IMG/VR virus record: IMGVR_UViG_3300044846_003506
Span: 1-64,000 of that record
Source of the DNA: a virus
Reading direction: 5' to 3' (one strand)
DNA length: 64,000 bases
A program made the translations under genes and the position numbers. The notes beneath the pieces are model-generated. The model saw only the letters and a list, made by a program, of their open reading frames with translations, was not told the DNA's origin and made no database searches. This document shows positions 50,531-59,383 of the stretch, in pieces (the stretch's first letter is position 1; each line of letters starts with the position of its first letter).

Positions 50531-50587
50531 GTTTTTTTATATTTTTTTCTTGTTGATTAATTACGATAAGTTTATTATTTTTTGAAT

Positions 50588-51427
50588 ATGTTAAGTTATA
50601 TCGGAGGAAAAAGTAAAATAGGAAAGTGGATCGTCCCTTTCTATGATAAGAATATGGAAACGTATGTTGAGACGTTTGGAGGGATGTTTTGGTGTTTTTA
50701 TAATATGGACTTAAAAGAGTTCCCCAACCTAAAGAAAGTTGTTTACAACGACTTTAACCCATTAAACTACAACTTATTTAAGTGTATCCAAAACCCAACG
50801 GAGTTATTGAAGGCAATCAACTCAATTGATTGTCAAAAATTTGGTGAGGTGACAACTCCACCATTATATAAAGAACAATTTATCAGGTTCCAAGCTGAAA
50901 TATTTAATGAAGGTTTCAGCGTAAAACCTGGCGATTATGAAGTTGCGGCAAAATATGTTTACGTTTTAACTCAAGTATTTAGTGGATCAAAACCTGAAAC
51001 AAGTTCTTTTATTGACCTTAAAGGTAAGTACAAGTCAAAGTATTTGACGTTTAGAGATAAACTATCAAAGCCTGATTGGATTGATCATTTTATTAAGATC
51101 ACAGAAGTGGAAAATATGGACTTTGCGGATGTAATTGAAAAATATGACTCACCATCCACATACATTTATTTGGATCCACCATATTGGAAAACAGAAAACT
51201 ATTATTCTAACCATGATTTTGATAGACAAGACCATGAAAGATTGGCAAACACGTTGAAAAACATTGAAGGTAAGTTTTCTTTATCGTATTATGATTTCCC
51301 TTTATTATCCGAATGGTTCCCTAAAAATGAATACAGATGGGAATCAAAGGAGTTTGCAAAGGCCGCGGCAGCAAAAAAAGGTAAAAAACAAAATATGGGA
51401 GAAGAGATATTAATAATGAACTATTAA
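50588..51427 (+). CDS. DNA adenine N6-methyltransferase, Dam/D12 family
   Basis: 279 residues from the ATG at 50588. N-terminal MLSYIGGKSKIGKWIVPFYD (the D12 family opening); motif I region YVETFGGMFWCFYN (about 32-45); catalytic motif YIYLDPPYW (the D-P-P-Y of N6-adenine enzymes, about 195-203). It methylates adenine in DNA, presumably of the phage, to escape restriction. No matching restriction gene is nearby. It lies downstream of a divergent regulatory region at 50477-50530. Confidence 0.85.
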   Translation: MLSYIGGKSKIGKWIVPFYDKNMETYVETFGGMFWCFYNMDLKEFPNLKKVVYNDFNPLNYNLFKCIQNPTELLKAINSIDCQKFGEVTTPPLYKEQFIRFQAEIFNEGFSVKPGDYEVAAKYVYVLTQVFSGSKPETSSFIDLKGKYKSKYLTFRDKLSKPDWIDHFIKITEVENMDFADVIEKYDSPSTYIYLDPPYWKTENYYSNHDFDRQDHERLANTLKNIEGKFSLSYYDFPLLSEWFPKNEYRWESKEFAKAAAAKKGKKQNMGEEILIMNY

Positions 51428-51448
51428 GATTTTTTTTCATAATTCTAA

Positions 51449-51456
51449 TATTTATT
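51449..51456 (+). promoter_or_regulatory. TATTTATT element (late-promoter candidate)
   Basis: TATTTATT fourteen bases before the ATG at 51471 of a leader-bearing gene. Confidence 0.45.
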
Positions 51457-51470
51457 AATAAAAAAATATC

Positions 51471-53405
51471 ATGGAACTTGTTAAATTATTATCAAATATA
51501 GTTAAAGAAAATACGAATAAAAAAAATAGGTTATTACTTGAATATCCAGAATCTACCGTTAAAAAACTTGTTGGAAAATTTTCTGGCCAAACAGAAGATT
51601 CGATTGAGGTTATTAAACAAACAATATCTGATTTTGAAAGATTTAAAGGCACTTTACAGGGTAATGAGAGAGATATCTTTACTTATGACTATCAAAAACT
51701 AAAAGATGTTGTAAACTCTAAGTCTGAGAGTCAAAAGTCTAAAAAATCTTTCGATGACATTTATAAGACTTTCATGGAAAAAAATGCCGGAGCAGATAAA
51801 AGATTAACAAAGTTAAACATTAAGAAATTTTTTGAAATGAAAGCTTTGGATTCTAAGAAGTTCAGAAAAGACATTTTAACTATGACATCCATAGAACTTT
51901 CTGCTTTAATAAGAAGAGACTTTGAAAATTTTATGAAAGAAAAGTTAACTGAAAAGTTGGTTAAAGAAAATCCCCAAGAAAATATAGAACAAGTTGTTAA
52001 TAGGGTTGATAGGTATATTGCAAACTATCCTTTGGTCCCTATTAATACTAAACCGGCGGGTATGATGACTTTTATTGAGTTTGAACATGTTGTTGACGTT
52101 TTACCTATGCAGGATGAATATAAAATGCCTGAAGTTGATGTTAATGATGTTGATGTCACATATGAGGATGACACTATATTAATATTTGCACCTGATCAAA
52201 AACATAAGTGTATTAATATTAGAAAAAAATTCGCTCCTGATAGAAGATGGTGTACATCTTGGGAGGGATCCTCAAACTATTATTACAATTATAGATTAAG
52301 ACAGAATTTAACTTTATACTATGTAATTAATAAAAATTTAAAAGAAAGTGATGTTAATTATGCGGTGGTAATCTTAGTCGATAACGATTGGAGAAATAAC
52401 ACACAATTTAGATTGGCGGATGGAACTAACTCAGGTAGATTCGCAGGATCTACGATTATGCCTTTTAGTGAGATTGTACAAAAAATACCAAACCTAAACG
52501 GAAAAGAAAAATACTTCAAACCTAATCCATACTCAAGTGAACAACAAAGTATGATGATGACTTTTGAAAGAAAAAATTTAACAACAGACGATGCGATAAA
52601 GGAATTAGGATCAGAAGAGAATGTTGAATTATGGTTAGAATTAAGAACACCTGACTTAACAACTGTTGGTAATGGTGATCAAATATGGGCAAACTTTACA
52701 CCATACTTAAGACACAAATACATTGGTATGGATGGTAAGATTAATGGTGAAATGCTTAAAGTAAGTGACAAAGAAAGTAAGGATTATTACCTTTCAAAGA
52801 AAAGAAAATCGTTGTTGTTAACAGATATTGACAAATTAAGTGAAGCGGATGTTTCCTTAATTATGAGTGATGAGATGGCTCCTTACCATGAGGCACTTAT
52901 TAATTCATACGCAAAACAATTGGATAAGAAAAATCTTGACCTGTCATATTTACCTATTTCTTTCCCTAATGATTCTGTTGCCAAATTTGCTATGATGTTT
53001 GGGTTAGAAACTTTATTCGAAATGTTACCTAAAGATACTCAGTTTATTAACTTAGAAAACAAATCAGATAAAGTAAAACCATTTGATGTGCCAGCAAATA
53101 TATCAAGATTTAAAAATTTAAAGACCTTTGTTGCTGACAACATAATAAAAAGTTTACCTGAATCTATTGGTGAGTGTGGAGTATTATCATTCCTAAACGT
53201 TACCGGGAATAAGGAACTTAAAACTTTACCAAAATCATTATCAACATTATACTGTCTGACATTTGTGTCAGTGTTAGATTCTGGTATTGATGTTGATAGA
53301 CTACCTAAAGAGTTATTTAAATACATGATACCAACCGAAGACTTCTTTATTGTTAATTTCCCACCGGAACTTAAAAAGAAAAGAGGTTGTAAAAGCGAAG
53401 ACTAA
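51471..53405 (+). CDS. Leader-bearing leucine-rich-repeat protein
   Basis: 644 residues. The leader has two possible cut sites: NIVKE-N (Glu13) and RLLLE-Y (Glu24). A helical region and a domain with RRWCTSWEGSSNYYYNYRLR and LTLYYVINKN (about 260-297) follow. At the C-terminus (about 540-620) there are LRR-type repeats (FKNLKTFVADN, IKSLPESIGECGVLSFLNVT, LKTLPKSLSTLYCLTFVSV). LRR proteins bind other proteins. With the packaging-type leader, delivery into the host as an effector is a reasonable hypothesis. Confidence 0.65.
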   Translation: MELVKLLSNIVKENTNKKNRLLLEYPESTVKKLVGKFSGQTEDSIEVIKQTISDFERFKGTLQGNERDIFTYDYQKLKDVVNSKSESQKSKKSFDDIYKTFMEKNAGADKRLTKLNIKKFFEMKALDSKKFRKDILTMTSIELSALIRRDFENFMKEKLTEKLVKENPQENIEQVVNRVDRYIANYPLVPINTKPAGMMTFIEFEHVVDVLPMQDEYKMPEVDVNDVDVTYEDDTILIFAPDQKHKCINIRKKFAPDRRWCTSWEGSSNYYYNYRLRQNLTLYYVINKNLKESDVNYAVVILVDNDWRNNTQFRLADGTNSGRFAGSTIMPFSEIVQKIPNLNGKEKYFKPNPYSSEQQSMMMTFERKNLTTDDAIKELGSEENVELWLELRTPDLTTVGNGDQIWANFTPYLRHKYIGMDGKINGEMLKVSDKESKDYYLSKKRKSLLLTDIDKLSEADVSLIMSDEMAPYHEALINSYAKQLDKKNLDLSYLPISFPNDSVAKFAMMFGLETLFEMLPKDTQFINLENKSDKVKPFDVPANISRFKNLKTFVADNIIKSLPESIGECGVLSFLNVTGNKELKTLPKSLSTLYCLTFVSVLDSGIDVDRLPKELFKYMIPTEDFFIVNFPPELKKKRGCKSED

Positions 53406-53406
53406 A

Positions 53407-53697
53407 ATGAAAAACGTAGACATAGAGGTTTATATTAGTAACCTCATTAATTTTTTTGAAAAAAATCCTAATGATTTGCTTGTTTTAATAGGTGACTTAC
53501 AAAAGGATGAATTCTATGTAAAATTAAAAGAAAGAGCTATTTCTAATTTTGAAAAGGGTCAGGATTATATTTTAACAAAGTCACAAATTGTTGAGGTGGT
53601 ATTGGAATTAAAATTACCTATCATTAAGGGAGAAAAAAAACCTTATATTGATAAGATAATACAAAGAACAAAATTTGGTGATATTATTTTAAATTAA
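53407..53697 (+). CDS. Small hypothetical protein
   Basis: 96 residues from the ATG at 53407, one base after the LRR-gene stop. A longer frame overlaps that gene and is less likely. Helical with basic C-terminal half (LPIIKGEKKPYIDKIIQRTK). Function unknown. Confidence 0.5.
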   Translation: MKNVDIEVYISNLINFFEKNPNDLLVLIGDLQKDEFYVKLKERAISNFEKGQDYILTKSQIVEVVLELKLPIIKGEKKPYIDKIIQRTKFGDIILN

Positions 53698-53698
53698 T

Positions 53699-53729
53699 TT
53701 TGTTTATTTAAAATAAACCATTACATTTG
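53699..53729 (+). promoter_or_regulatory. Host-type promoter TTTG-N19-TACATTTG
   Basis: TTTG (53699-53702), a 19-base spacer and TACATTTG (53722-53729). The inverted repeat GTTTATTT/AAATAAAC (53702-53718) lies between the boxes. It drives the DUF932 gene. Confidence 0.7.
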
Positions 53730-53753
53730 TTTTATAATTTTAAATCTAAAGAC

Positions 53754-54509
53754 ATGATCTACACACCAGAACTTATTAAAACACAAGCACCTTCAGTATT
53801 TGCAACTTCAGCCTCACCTAAGATGACAGAAAAGTACACATTTGTACCAACAGACCAGGTTTTGGAATTCTTTGATAGAGAAGGTTGGCAAATCGCATCA
53901 GTAAAACAAACAGGGAAGGGAGTACATTCTCTACACGAGATCAGATTCCGTAATAGTGAACTACCAAAAGTAGGTGACACTTTGGTTGAGGCGATCGTAA
54001 AAAACTCACACAACGGTTCATCGGCATTTTCATTGAGTGCAGGACTATTCAGACTTGTGTGTTCAAACGGATTAACAGTACCAACCGCAGTCGCTGAGAG
54101 ATTCACAATGAGACATAACCACTTTCAATTAGACGACGTTAAAGAGTTGGCAGACAACTTTTCTAAAAAACTTCCATTTATTGAACAATCTGTTGGTCGT
54201 ATGATGTCTCGAGAACTAACGGTTGATGAAAAAATAAATTTTGTACGTGAATCTGCAAAAATTAGATTTAATGCTGAAAAAACATTAAATGATATGGAAA
54301 TCTTGGGTCTTCTAACACCTAATCGACAAGAAGATGAAGGAGATGACCTTTGGAGAGTTTTTAACACCGTACAAGAGAAATTTATCCGTGGTGGGGTACA
54401 AGTGTCAAACCAAAGAGGTAAAATGGCAAAGATGCGAAAAATAGATAACATAATCGCACAAAACACAATCAATACAAAACTTTGGGAATTGGCCGAAGAA
54501 ATGATTTAA
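53754..54509 (+). CDS. DUF932-family phage/plasmid-like protein
   Basis: 251 residues from the ATG at 53754, 24 bases after the host-type -7 box. Pattern SLHEIRFRNSELPKVGDTLV, HNGSSAFSLSAGLFRLVCSN and GLTVPTAVAERFTMRHN matches the DUF932 family of phage and plasmid proteins. The biochemical role of the family is unclear. Highly expressed early is inferred from its promoter and terminator. Confidence 0.8.
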   Translation: MIYTPELIKTQAPSVFATSASPKMTEKYTFVPTDQVLEFFDREGWQIASVKQTGKGVHSLHEIRFRNSELPKVGDTLVEAIVKNSHNGSSAFSLSAGLFRLVCSNGLTVPTAVAERFTMRHNHFQLDDVKELADNFSKKLPFIEQSVGRMMSRELTVDEKINFVRESAKIRFNAEKTLNDMEILGLLTPNRQEDEGDDLWRVFNTVQEKFIRGGVQVSNQRGKMAKMRKIDNIIAQNTINTKLWELAEEMI

Positions 54510-54514
54510 TAAAG

Positions 54515-54543
54515 AAGTGGTGACTTTTTCACCACTTTTTTTA
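54515..54543 (+). terminator. Rho-independent terminator
   Basis: AAGTGGTGA, loop CTTTT, TCACCACTT and a T tail after the DUF932 gene. Confidence 0.85.
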
Positions 54544-54553
54544 TTCTTATATT

Positions 54554-54892
54554 ATGGATAAAAAAGATTATTTTGGAAAGGAAGATGAGTTCTTAAAATC
54601 AATTTACGATAAAGAAGGTAAACTATTATCTAAAAATAGGATACAGGGAACTCTTAATTTAACTCCTGAATTATTACTTGAAAAAAATTTTAAGATAGAG
54701 TATTGTGATATGTTAACATATGAAAATGGGTTTTTTTATACGGATACCATTTTTAGAAATAAGTCTGACATATTCATATATTTATCAAAAAAGGAAACAA
54801 ATGAAGTTGGTTATCAAACCATGATATATTTTGACCCTGAAAGATTAGAAGAAATAAAATTCTTCATAAAAAATTTAATAAAATTAAAATAA
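54554..54892 (+). CDS. Hypothetical protein upstream of thioredoxin
   Basis: 112 residues. Starts with a charged helix (DYFGKEDEFLKSIYDKEGK), then strands (YCDMLTYENGFFYTDTIF) and ends with a lysine-rich helix. Its stop overlaps the thioredoxin start (TAATG), so translation is coupled. No family. Confidence 0.5.
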   Translation: MDKKDYFGKEDEFLKSIYDKEGKLLSKNRIQGTLNLTPELLLEKNFKIEYCDMLTYENGFFYTDTIFRNKSDIFIYLSKKETNEVGYQTMIYFDPERLEEIKFFIKNLIKLK

Positions 54893-55206
54893 TGGAAATT
54901 AGTGGTGATGAACTAACAAAAAAAATAAACTCAGGTAAAAAAGTTATTGTTGAGTTTTGGGCGGAATGGTGTGGACCATGTAAGATGATGAAACCAGTTT
55001 TTGAAAAAGTATCAACGGAAAATGAAACAGAAGTTGAAATGTATACGATGAATGTGGATCTTAATAAAGAGATTAGTTCAACTCTAGGGATTAGAAGCAT
55101 CCCTACTGTAAAAATTTTCAATGAGGGAAATGTTGTTGATACACGAGTTGGTGTTATGGCTGAAAACAACATAAAAAGTTTAGTTAAAAATCTTTTATTA
55201 AATTAA
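54892..55206 (+). CDS. trxA: Thioredoxin
   Basis: 104 residues. Active site VEFWAEWCGPCKMMKPVFE with WCGPC (about 22-26) and the cis-Pro loop SIPTVKIF (about 65-72), so the fold and redox site are complete. Reduces disulfides, for example for ribonucleotide reduction. One base upstream of a small lipoprotein gene, followed by a glutaredoxin-like gene, forming a redox cassette. Confidence 0.9.
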   Translation: MEISGDELTKKINSGKKVIVEFWAEWCGPCKMMKPVFEKVSTENETEVEMYTMNVDLNKEISSTLGIRSIPTVKIFNEGNVVDTRVGVMAENNIKSLVKNLLLN

Positions 55207-55207
55207 T

Positions 55208-55348
55208 ATGTATAGAATAATTTTATCAGTTTTGTTAACCTTTGTTTTATTTTCATGTAAGACAACAAAATCCGCTAATTGCGATGCTTATGGGTCGAAC
55301 CAAAATAAAAACTATTATAATGATAGTATAAATTACTTAAATAAATAA
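55208..55348 (+). CDS. Small lipoprotein
   Basis: 46 residues, too short for most gene callers. N-terminus MYRIILSVLLTFVLFSCKTT is a lipoprotein signal with lipobox-like LFSC (cut before Cys17). The mature part is short and polar with one more Cys. It starts one base after the thioredoxin stop and ends three bases before the glutaredoxin-like gene. Perhaps an o-spanin-like or envelope lipoprotein. Unproven. Confidence 0.6.
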   Translation: MYRIILSVLLTFVLFSCKTTKSANCDAYGSNQNKNYYNDSINYLNK

Positions 55349-55351
55349 AAT

Positions 55352-55639
55352 ATGGATAAGATAGTTGTACTATATACCATGAAAAGTTGTTCTTATTGTC
55401 ACGACTTAAAAAATATGTTGGATAAAGAAAACATTAAATACTTTGATAGGGATATTGACGATTATAAAGAGGAGTATGATATTTTTACAGAAATAACAAA
55501 GAATGAATACGTACCATCTTTTATGACAATAGAGGACCCAAACTCAAAAAGACCAAAAACTAAATTATTTGCTCCTGAAAGAGATTTTGACGAAATTGAA
55601 GATGGGGTGAAAATAATAAAAGAATTTTTTAAGAAATAA
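55352..55639 (+). CDS. Glutaredoxin-like protein
   Basis: 95 residues. VLYTMKSCSYCHDLKNMLDK carries the CSYC redox site (about 13-16), and VPSFMTIEDP contains the cis-Pro position (about 50-59). A compact glutaredoxin/thioredoxin fold. The last gene of the redox cassette (54892-55639) and followed by a terminator. Confidence 0.8.
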   Translation: MDKIVVLYTMKSCSYCHDLKNMLDKENIKYFDRDIDDYKEEYDIFTEITKNEYVPSFMTIEDPNSKRPKTKLFAPERDFDEIEDGVKIIKEFFKK

Positions 55640-55664
55640 AAAAACCACCTAATGGTGGTTTTTC
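55639..55664 (+). terminator. Rho-independent terminator, bidirectional
   Basis: AAAACCACC, loop TAAT, GGTGGTTTT and a T tail. The flanking A tract permits use from the - strand by the convergent gene. Confidence 0.85.
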
Positions 55665-55665
55665 T

Positions 55666-56361
55666 TTATAATAAAACTACATGTTCTAATCTGTCCTGTA
55701 CCATGTATGGCTTATTGTTATCTTGATATAAAATGTCTTCAATAAGGTTATAGTTAGTTAATTTATTATTGAACTCATTTAGGTTAAAATCAAAAACATC
55801 CAAAATCAAAGATTTAATTTCATTAGGACTAACTTTAGATTTAGATAAAATTTCAATTTTAAAATCTTCATCAGAGTCAACCTCAGTTGTGAAATAAAAT
55901 TTTAAATCTTTTACACCAAGCAAACTATACATATGATTGAATATGTAGTTAGAGTAATACACCATAGATCTACCACAACTTAAACTATGTCCGTAAGGAA
56001 ATTCTGAAGTCGTTATAATGTTTGTCACAGGTTCAGGAACATTATAATACAGATCTTTAGTAACATTCACCCAACCACATTCTAATGGTTCTAAAGTTGC
56101 ACCATAGGTGATTATATCAATTATATTCATGTGATCAATACCAACGTCATCTAAATAAGATTTAAATTTAATAAAGAACTCTCCTTTTATTGATTGTAGA
56201 TCAAGTATCTCCTTACTGGTACTTTTACCTGCGACAACAATAAAGCTATTACAGTCAGAAACTTGTATTATAGTTTTTTCTGTTTTATCTATCTTTGAAA
56301 GAATAAAATCAGAAAATAAATTTACTATAAATCTTTTTGAATTTTTGTTTAATAATCTCAT
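55666..56361 (-). CDS. Hypothetical protein
   Basis: 231 residues. An N-terminal helix-rich part (FIVNLFSDFILSKIDKTEKT), a middle with strands and a segment EFPYGHSLSCGRSMVYYSNY (about 124-143), and an acidic helical C-terminus. I considered a methionine adenosyltransferase-like pattern and rejected it. Converges with the redox cassette. Function unknown. Confidence 0.5.
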   Translation of the reverse strand: MRLLNKNSKRFIVNLFSDFILSKIDKTEKTIIQVSDCNSFIVVAGKSTSKEILDLQSIKGEFFIKFKSYLDDVGIDHMNIIDIITYGATLEPLECGWVNVTKDLYYNVPEPVTNIITTSEFPYGHSLSCGRSMVYYSNYIFNHMYSLLGVKDLKFYFTTEVDSDEDFKIEILSKSKVSPNEIKSLILDVFDFNLNEFNNKLTNYNLIEDILYQDNNKPYMVQDRLEHVVLL

Positions 56362-56436
56362 AATCTATTTTTTTATAATGGATATGAGTTTTATTTTAAT
56401 ATATAAATAGTTAAGTGATTTAGTTTAAAAAACGTA

Positions 56437-57549
56437 TTATATATAGTCTGTAAAAAGATCGTTTATATTTTTTCTAATATAGGTCCAATCTGCATAATCA
56501 GGTACTCTAAAGTCAATTTCGTCATATACATCATTATCCATTAGATGTCCTAACATATTAACATAACCACCCCAGTATTCTAAATTTGATTCATTATATC
56601 CACTACCACCCTCAAGGCCAATAAATTCCATAATATCCCTTTTAAAATCCCCGATCTTAATATACGATGACCATTTTGTTTTATCTCCTGACTTAATCTG
56701 AACGTCCTCAATCTTAGAGGAAAAAAATTCCTCAAGACCACCATAAACAAGTTCGTAACATTCATCTTGATATGCATTATTATAGGCGTTATTATGTATA
56801 GAATATAATTCACTTTTTAAATCGGATAGATCACCATCAAGAAGTTCGTTCATTGCCTCAGAATCCTTTAGTAACTCATTAACATCATTTTGGGTTATCA
56901 TAAAAAACTCGCCTCTATTTTGAGACTTTGCCAAATCATGAAAAAAATCAGAACTATAATCGTCAACAACCAAATCCTGATTACCGATCATTTTTAAAAT
57001 ATAATTTTCTAAATGTCTATAGTTAGATTCATCAAGTTCCTCAATTACATCACTATATACGTCAGATGTTGTGTCCCAATAAGGTTCCCACATATCTTCA
57101 CCAAAAACATGTTCGGCAACATTTCTAGCCGTCGCATTACGACCTCTACCATCAAAAAGAGGGGCCAATTCATCTCGATCCCTTAAATATAACCAAAATC
57201 CATCATCTCTAATTTCTACATCGGTTATAATATTATCCGTTATATATTTAAATGCGTTATTTGGAGCAACTGAAATCCAATAAGATAAAAAGTAATTTCT
57301 AAGTTCATTATCAAAGTCATCATATTCTTTTCCTTTTAAATAACCATTCTCATTTAAAAACCCAAAAAAATCAGGACCTTCATTATAATCTTCACTATCT
57401 AATACCTCAACACTAATTTCTTCAGATAAACCTTTTACTGCAACGTACTTTAAAAAAGTACGGACTCTTTTAAAGTATGGTTTTACGCTCTTTTCCCAAT
57501 ACCCATTATTGAATAGTTCAATTAGTTCTTTTAAGTTTGAATTGTCCAT
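56437..57549 (-). CDS. Acidic conserved-looking phage protein
   Basis: 370 residues from ATG 57549. A longer frame exists, but a TATTTATA element lies three bases upstream of this ATG. Highly acidic with a distinctive stretch LAPLFDGRGRNATARNVAEH (about 130-149) and ending DDVYDEIDF-type sequences. No domain recognised. Probably a structural or internal protein. Confidence 0.55.
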   Translation of the reverse strand: MDNSNLKELIELFNNGYWEKSVKPYFKRVRTFLKYVAVKGLSEEISVEVLDSEDYNEGPDFFGFLNENGYLKGKEYDDFDNELRNYFLSYWISVAPNNAFKYITDNIITDVEIRDDGFWLYLRDRDELAPLFDGRGRNATARNVAEHVFGEDMWEPYWDTTSDVYSDVIEELDESNYRHLENYILKMIGNQDLVVDDYSSDFFHDLAKSQNRGEFFMITQNDVNELLKDSEAMNELLDGDLSDLKSELYSIHNNAYNNAYQDECYELVYGGLEEFFSSKIEDVQIKSGDKTKWSSYIKIGDFKRDIMEFIGLEGGSGYNESNLEYWGGYVNMLGHLMDNDVYDEIDFRVPDYADWTYIRKNINDLFTDYI

Positions 57550-57552
57550 AAT

Positions 57553-57560
57553 TATAAATA
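57553..57560 (-). promoter_or_regulatory. TATTTATA element (late-promoter candidate)
   Basis: The - strand reads TATTTATA, three bases before the ATG at 57549. Confidence 0.4.
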
Positions 57561-57561
57561 C

Positions 57562-57588
57562 AAAAAAGGTGGAAAAAAAATCCACCTT
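57562..57588 (-). terminator. Rho-independent terminator (- strand)
   Basis: On the - strand: AAGGTGGA, T-rich loop, TCCACCTT, then T. It ends the 47-residue gene and separates it from the next - strand gene. Confidence 0.8.
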
Positions 57589-57613
57589 AATTTCTTTGGC
57601 CAAAGGAAATTAA

Positions 57614-57757
57614 TTACTTTTTATTATAATATTTTTCAACTATCTTCTTTACTGACTCTTGAACTGATTGATTTTTAACCTGTTCATTTTGAGGTCTTGC
57701 CGCCTGTTGAGGAGCTGAAGCTTGTTGATTTCCTTTATTTTTACAACCACATCCCAT
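57614..57757 (-). CDS. Small Cys- and Gln-rich protein
   Basis: 47 residues, start MGCGCKNKGNQQASAPQQAA. Basic C-terminal helix (SVKKIVEKYYNKK). Starts with M-G-C-G-C, which could be a metal-binding or lipidated motif. Terminated by the hairpin at 57562. Function unknown. Confidence 0.5.
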   Translation of the reverse strand: MGCGCKNKGNQQASAPQQAARPQNEQVKNQSVQESVKKIVEKYYNKK

Positions 57758-57773
57758 AACAAATTGTTTTTTA

Positions 57774-57789
57774 ATGTTTATTTAAACAT
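57774..57789. promoter_or_regulatory. 16-base palindrome upstream of the small Cys-rich gene
   Basis: ATGTTTATTTAAACAT is a perfect inverted repeat lying between the divergent start regions at 57757 and 57839. A possible operator. Sequence evidence only. Confidence 0.35.
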
Positions 57790-57825
57790 AAATATCAGTC
57801 TATTGTCTTATTTGTAAATGTTTCA

Positions 57826-57833
57826 TATTTATT
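57826..57833 (+). promoter_or_regulatory. TATTTATT element (late-promoter candidate)
   Basis: TATTTATT five bases before the ATG at 57839 of a leader-bearing gene. Confidence 0.45.
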
Positions 57834-57838
57834 GTTAT

Positions 57839-59344
57839 ATGAAAAAGAAAATAAGACTTACTGAAAATAAACTTGTTAGTATTATTCTTAAATTAATTAA
57901 AGAAGATGAAATTGAAAAAGTTTATATTTCACCTGAACAATATATGCAATATTTAAGACAAGTTGGTTTTATGGCTCATGCAATACCTTATTTACCAAAA
58001 TTTAGGGGTAAAAAACTTGTTGTTAAAGGTGACCTTAATCTTAGTAATGTTGATGGTAAACAAAAGATTTATAAAATTGGGGACATTGAGGTTGAAGGAG
58101 GTTTGAATGTTTCATACACAAATGTTAAATCATTGGATGATGTTAAGGTTACGGGACATAAAACTTTTTGGCAAACCCCTTACGAAAAGGTTATTGAAAG
58201 AAGACAACTACAAGCCAAATATAATGAACAAAATGAAAAAAGAGAAGATGGTGATTGGGATATAGAAAATACTGGTTACGAAAGTCCAAGAGCCAATGCG
58301 GTTTTTCAATATGCGGTAAATGACGGTCATTTACAATCTCTTGATGATGATGATAAAGAAAGGGTAAGAGAAATAGAAGAAGAAATACAATCACTTGAGG
58401 AAGAACAAGAAAATTTAGATTCTGGTGACGAAAACTATAGTGAAAAATTTGATGAGATTACAGACAAACAATCAGAACTTGAAGAAGAAAGAGATGATTT
58501 ATTATCAGATAGAGTTGATGTATATGATCTATATCCGGCAGGTTCCCATTATAATTTGGCCGAGTTTGAGTCATTGTCAACACAAATGAGATTTGCGGTT
58601 GGTGAATATAGGGAAGCCGATGATTCATTGGAGGATTATTATGAACAACAAATTGATGACCTTGATAATTATTTTTCTAAAGAAACTCTATCAAGTTATG
58701 TTGATGAAGATAAAATAAAAGAATATTATAGGGATTCTGTAGAAGAATGGATAAGAGATGAACCTGATAGTTACGGGGTTGAAAAAGAATTAAGTAATTC
58801 TCAAGAAGAAGAAATTTGGTTACTAGAAATGGAAAAATGGGTTTACGAAAACGAAGGAGTAAGGGCTCCAATTATGTACCCATCAAAAGAAAAAGACGGA
58901 ACATTTGATTTTTATGATTCTGAGGATAATGAATTACAATATAGAAGAGAAGGAAATAATTCGATATTATATAAGGAGGGTCAAGTTGTTCCACCAAGAC
59001 AATTATATGACGATGAGGACACCGAAGAACATGAAACCGATCGTGAAAATAGGATTAGTGAAATAGACTCAGAGATAGATGATATAAAAGAAAGTCCTGA
59101 TGGGGATCCTGACGAAAGTAGTATTGAAGAGGCGGTTGATAATTACTTAGAAAATGAGATAGGTTATGATCCAGCCGGATGGTTAGATAATATGGGTGGG
59201 GATATTTTCGATTTTATTGATACAAGAGAGTTATTAGATGATTTAGTTAGAAATGGGGATTATGGTGATTTAAATGGTTATGATGGTACTTATGATACAG
59301 TTAACATCAATGGTACTGATTATGTTGTAATGAGAATAGACTAA
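57839..59344 (+). CDS. Leader-bearing, very acidic protein
   Basis: 501 residues from the ATG at 57839. The leader MKKKIRLTENKLVSIILKLI then KE-D predicts a cut after Glu22. It closely matches the leader of the 3536 protein. Residues about 55-105 show a beta region (LVVKGDLNLSNVDGK). Then a long acidic coiled coil (REIEEEIQSLEEEQENLDSG) and a Tyr/Asp/Glu-rich C-terminus. Highly acidic head proteins could hold cations or mimic DNA. Not proven. Confidence 0.6.
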   Translation: MKKKIRLTENKLVSIILKLIKEDEIEKVYISPEQYMQYLRQVGFMAHAIPYLPKFRGKKLVVKGDLNLSNVDGKQKIYKIGDIEVEGGLNVSYTNVKSLDDVKVTGHKTFWQTPYEKVIERRQLQAKYNEQNEKREDGDWDIENTGYESPRANAVFQYAVNDGHLQSLDDDDKERVREIEEEIQSLEEEQENLDSGDENYSEKFDEITDKQSELEEERDDLLSDRVDVYDLYPAGSHYNLAEFESLSTQMRFAVGEYREADDSLEDYYEQQIDDLDNYFSKETLSSYVDEDKIKEYYRDSVEEWIRDEPDSYGVEKELSNSQEEEIWLLEMEKWVYENEGVRAPIMYPSKEKDGTFDFYDSEDNELQYRREGNNSILYKEGQVVPPRQLYDDEDTEEHETDRENRISEIDSEIDDIKESPDGDPDESSIEEAVDNYLENEIGYDPAGWLDNMGGDIFDFIDTRELLDDLVRNGDYGDLNGYDGTYDTVNINGTDYVVMRID

Positions 59345-59383
59345 TATTTACTGATTAACAAATTATGATTATTATTATGTCAA

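Noticed and set aside
55666-56361. Resemblance of the - strand protein to the N-terminus of methionine adenosyltransferase
   Set aside because: Only loose patterns such as VVAGKSTSKEILD match. The HPDK, DQG and GAGDQG-type active-site motifs are absent.
57566-57603. Start of the 56437 gene at 57603 with a hydrophobic leader
   Set aside because: That extension reads through a - strand terminator. The ATG at 57549 has an upstream TATTTATA and gives a normal start.
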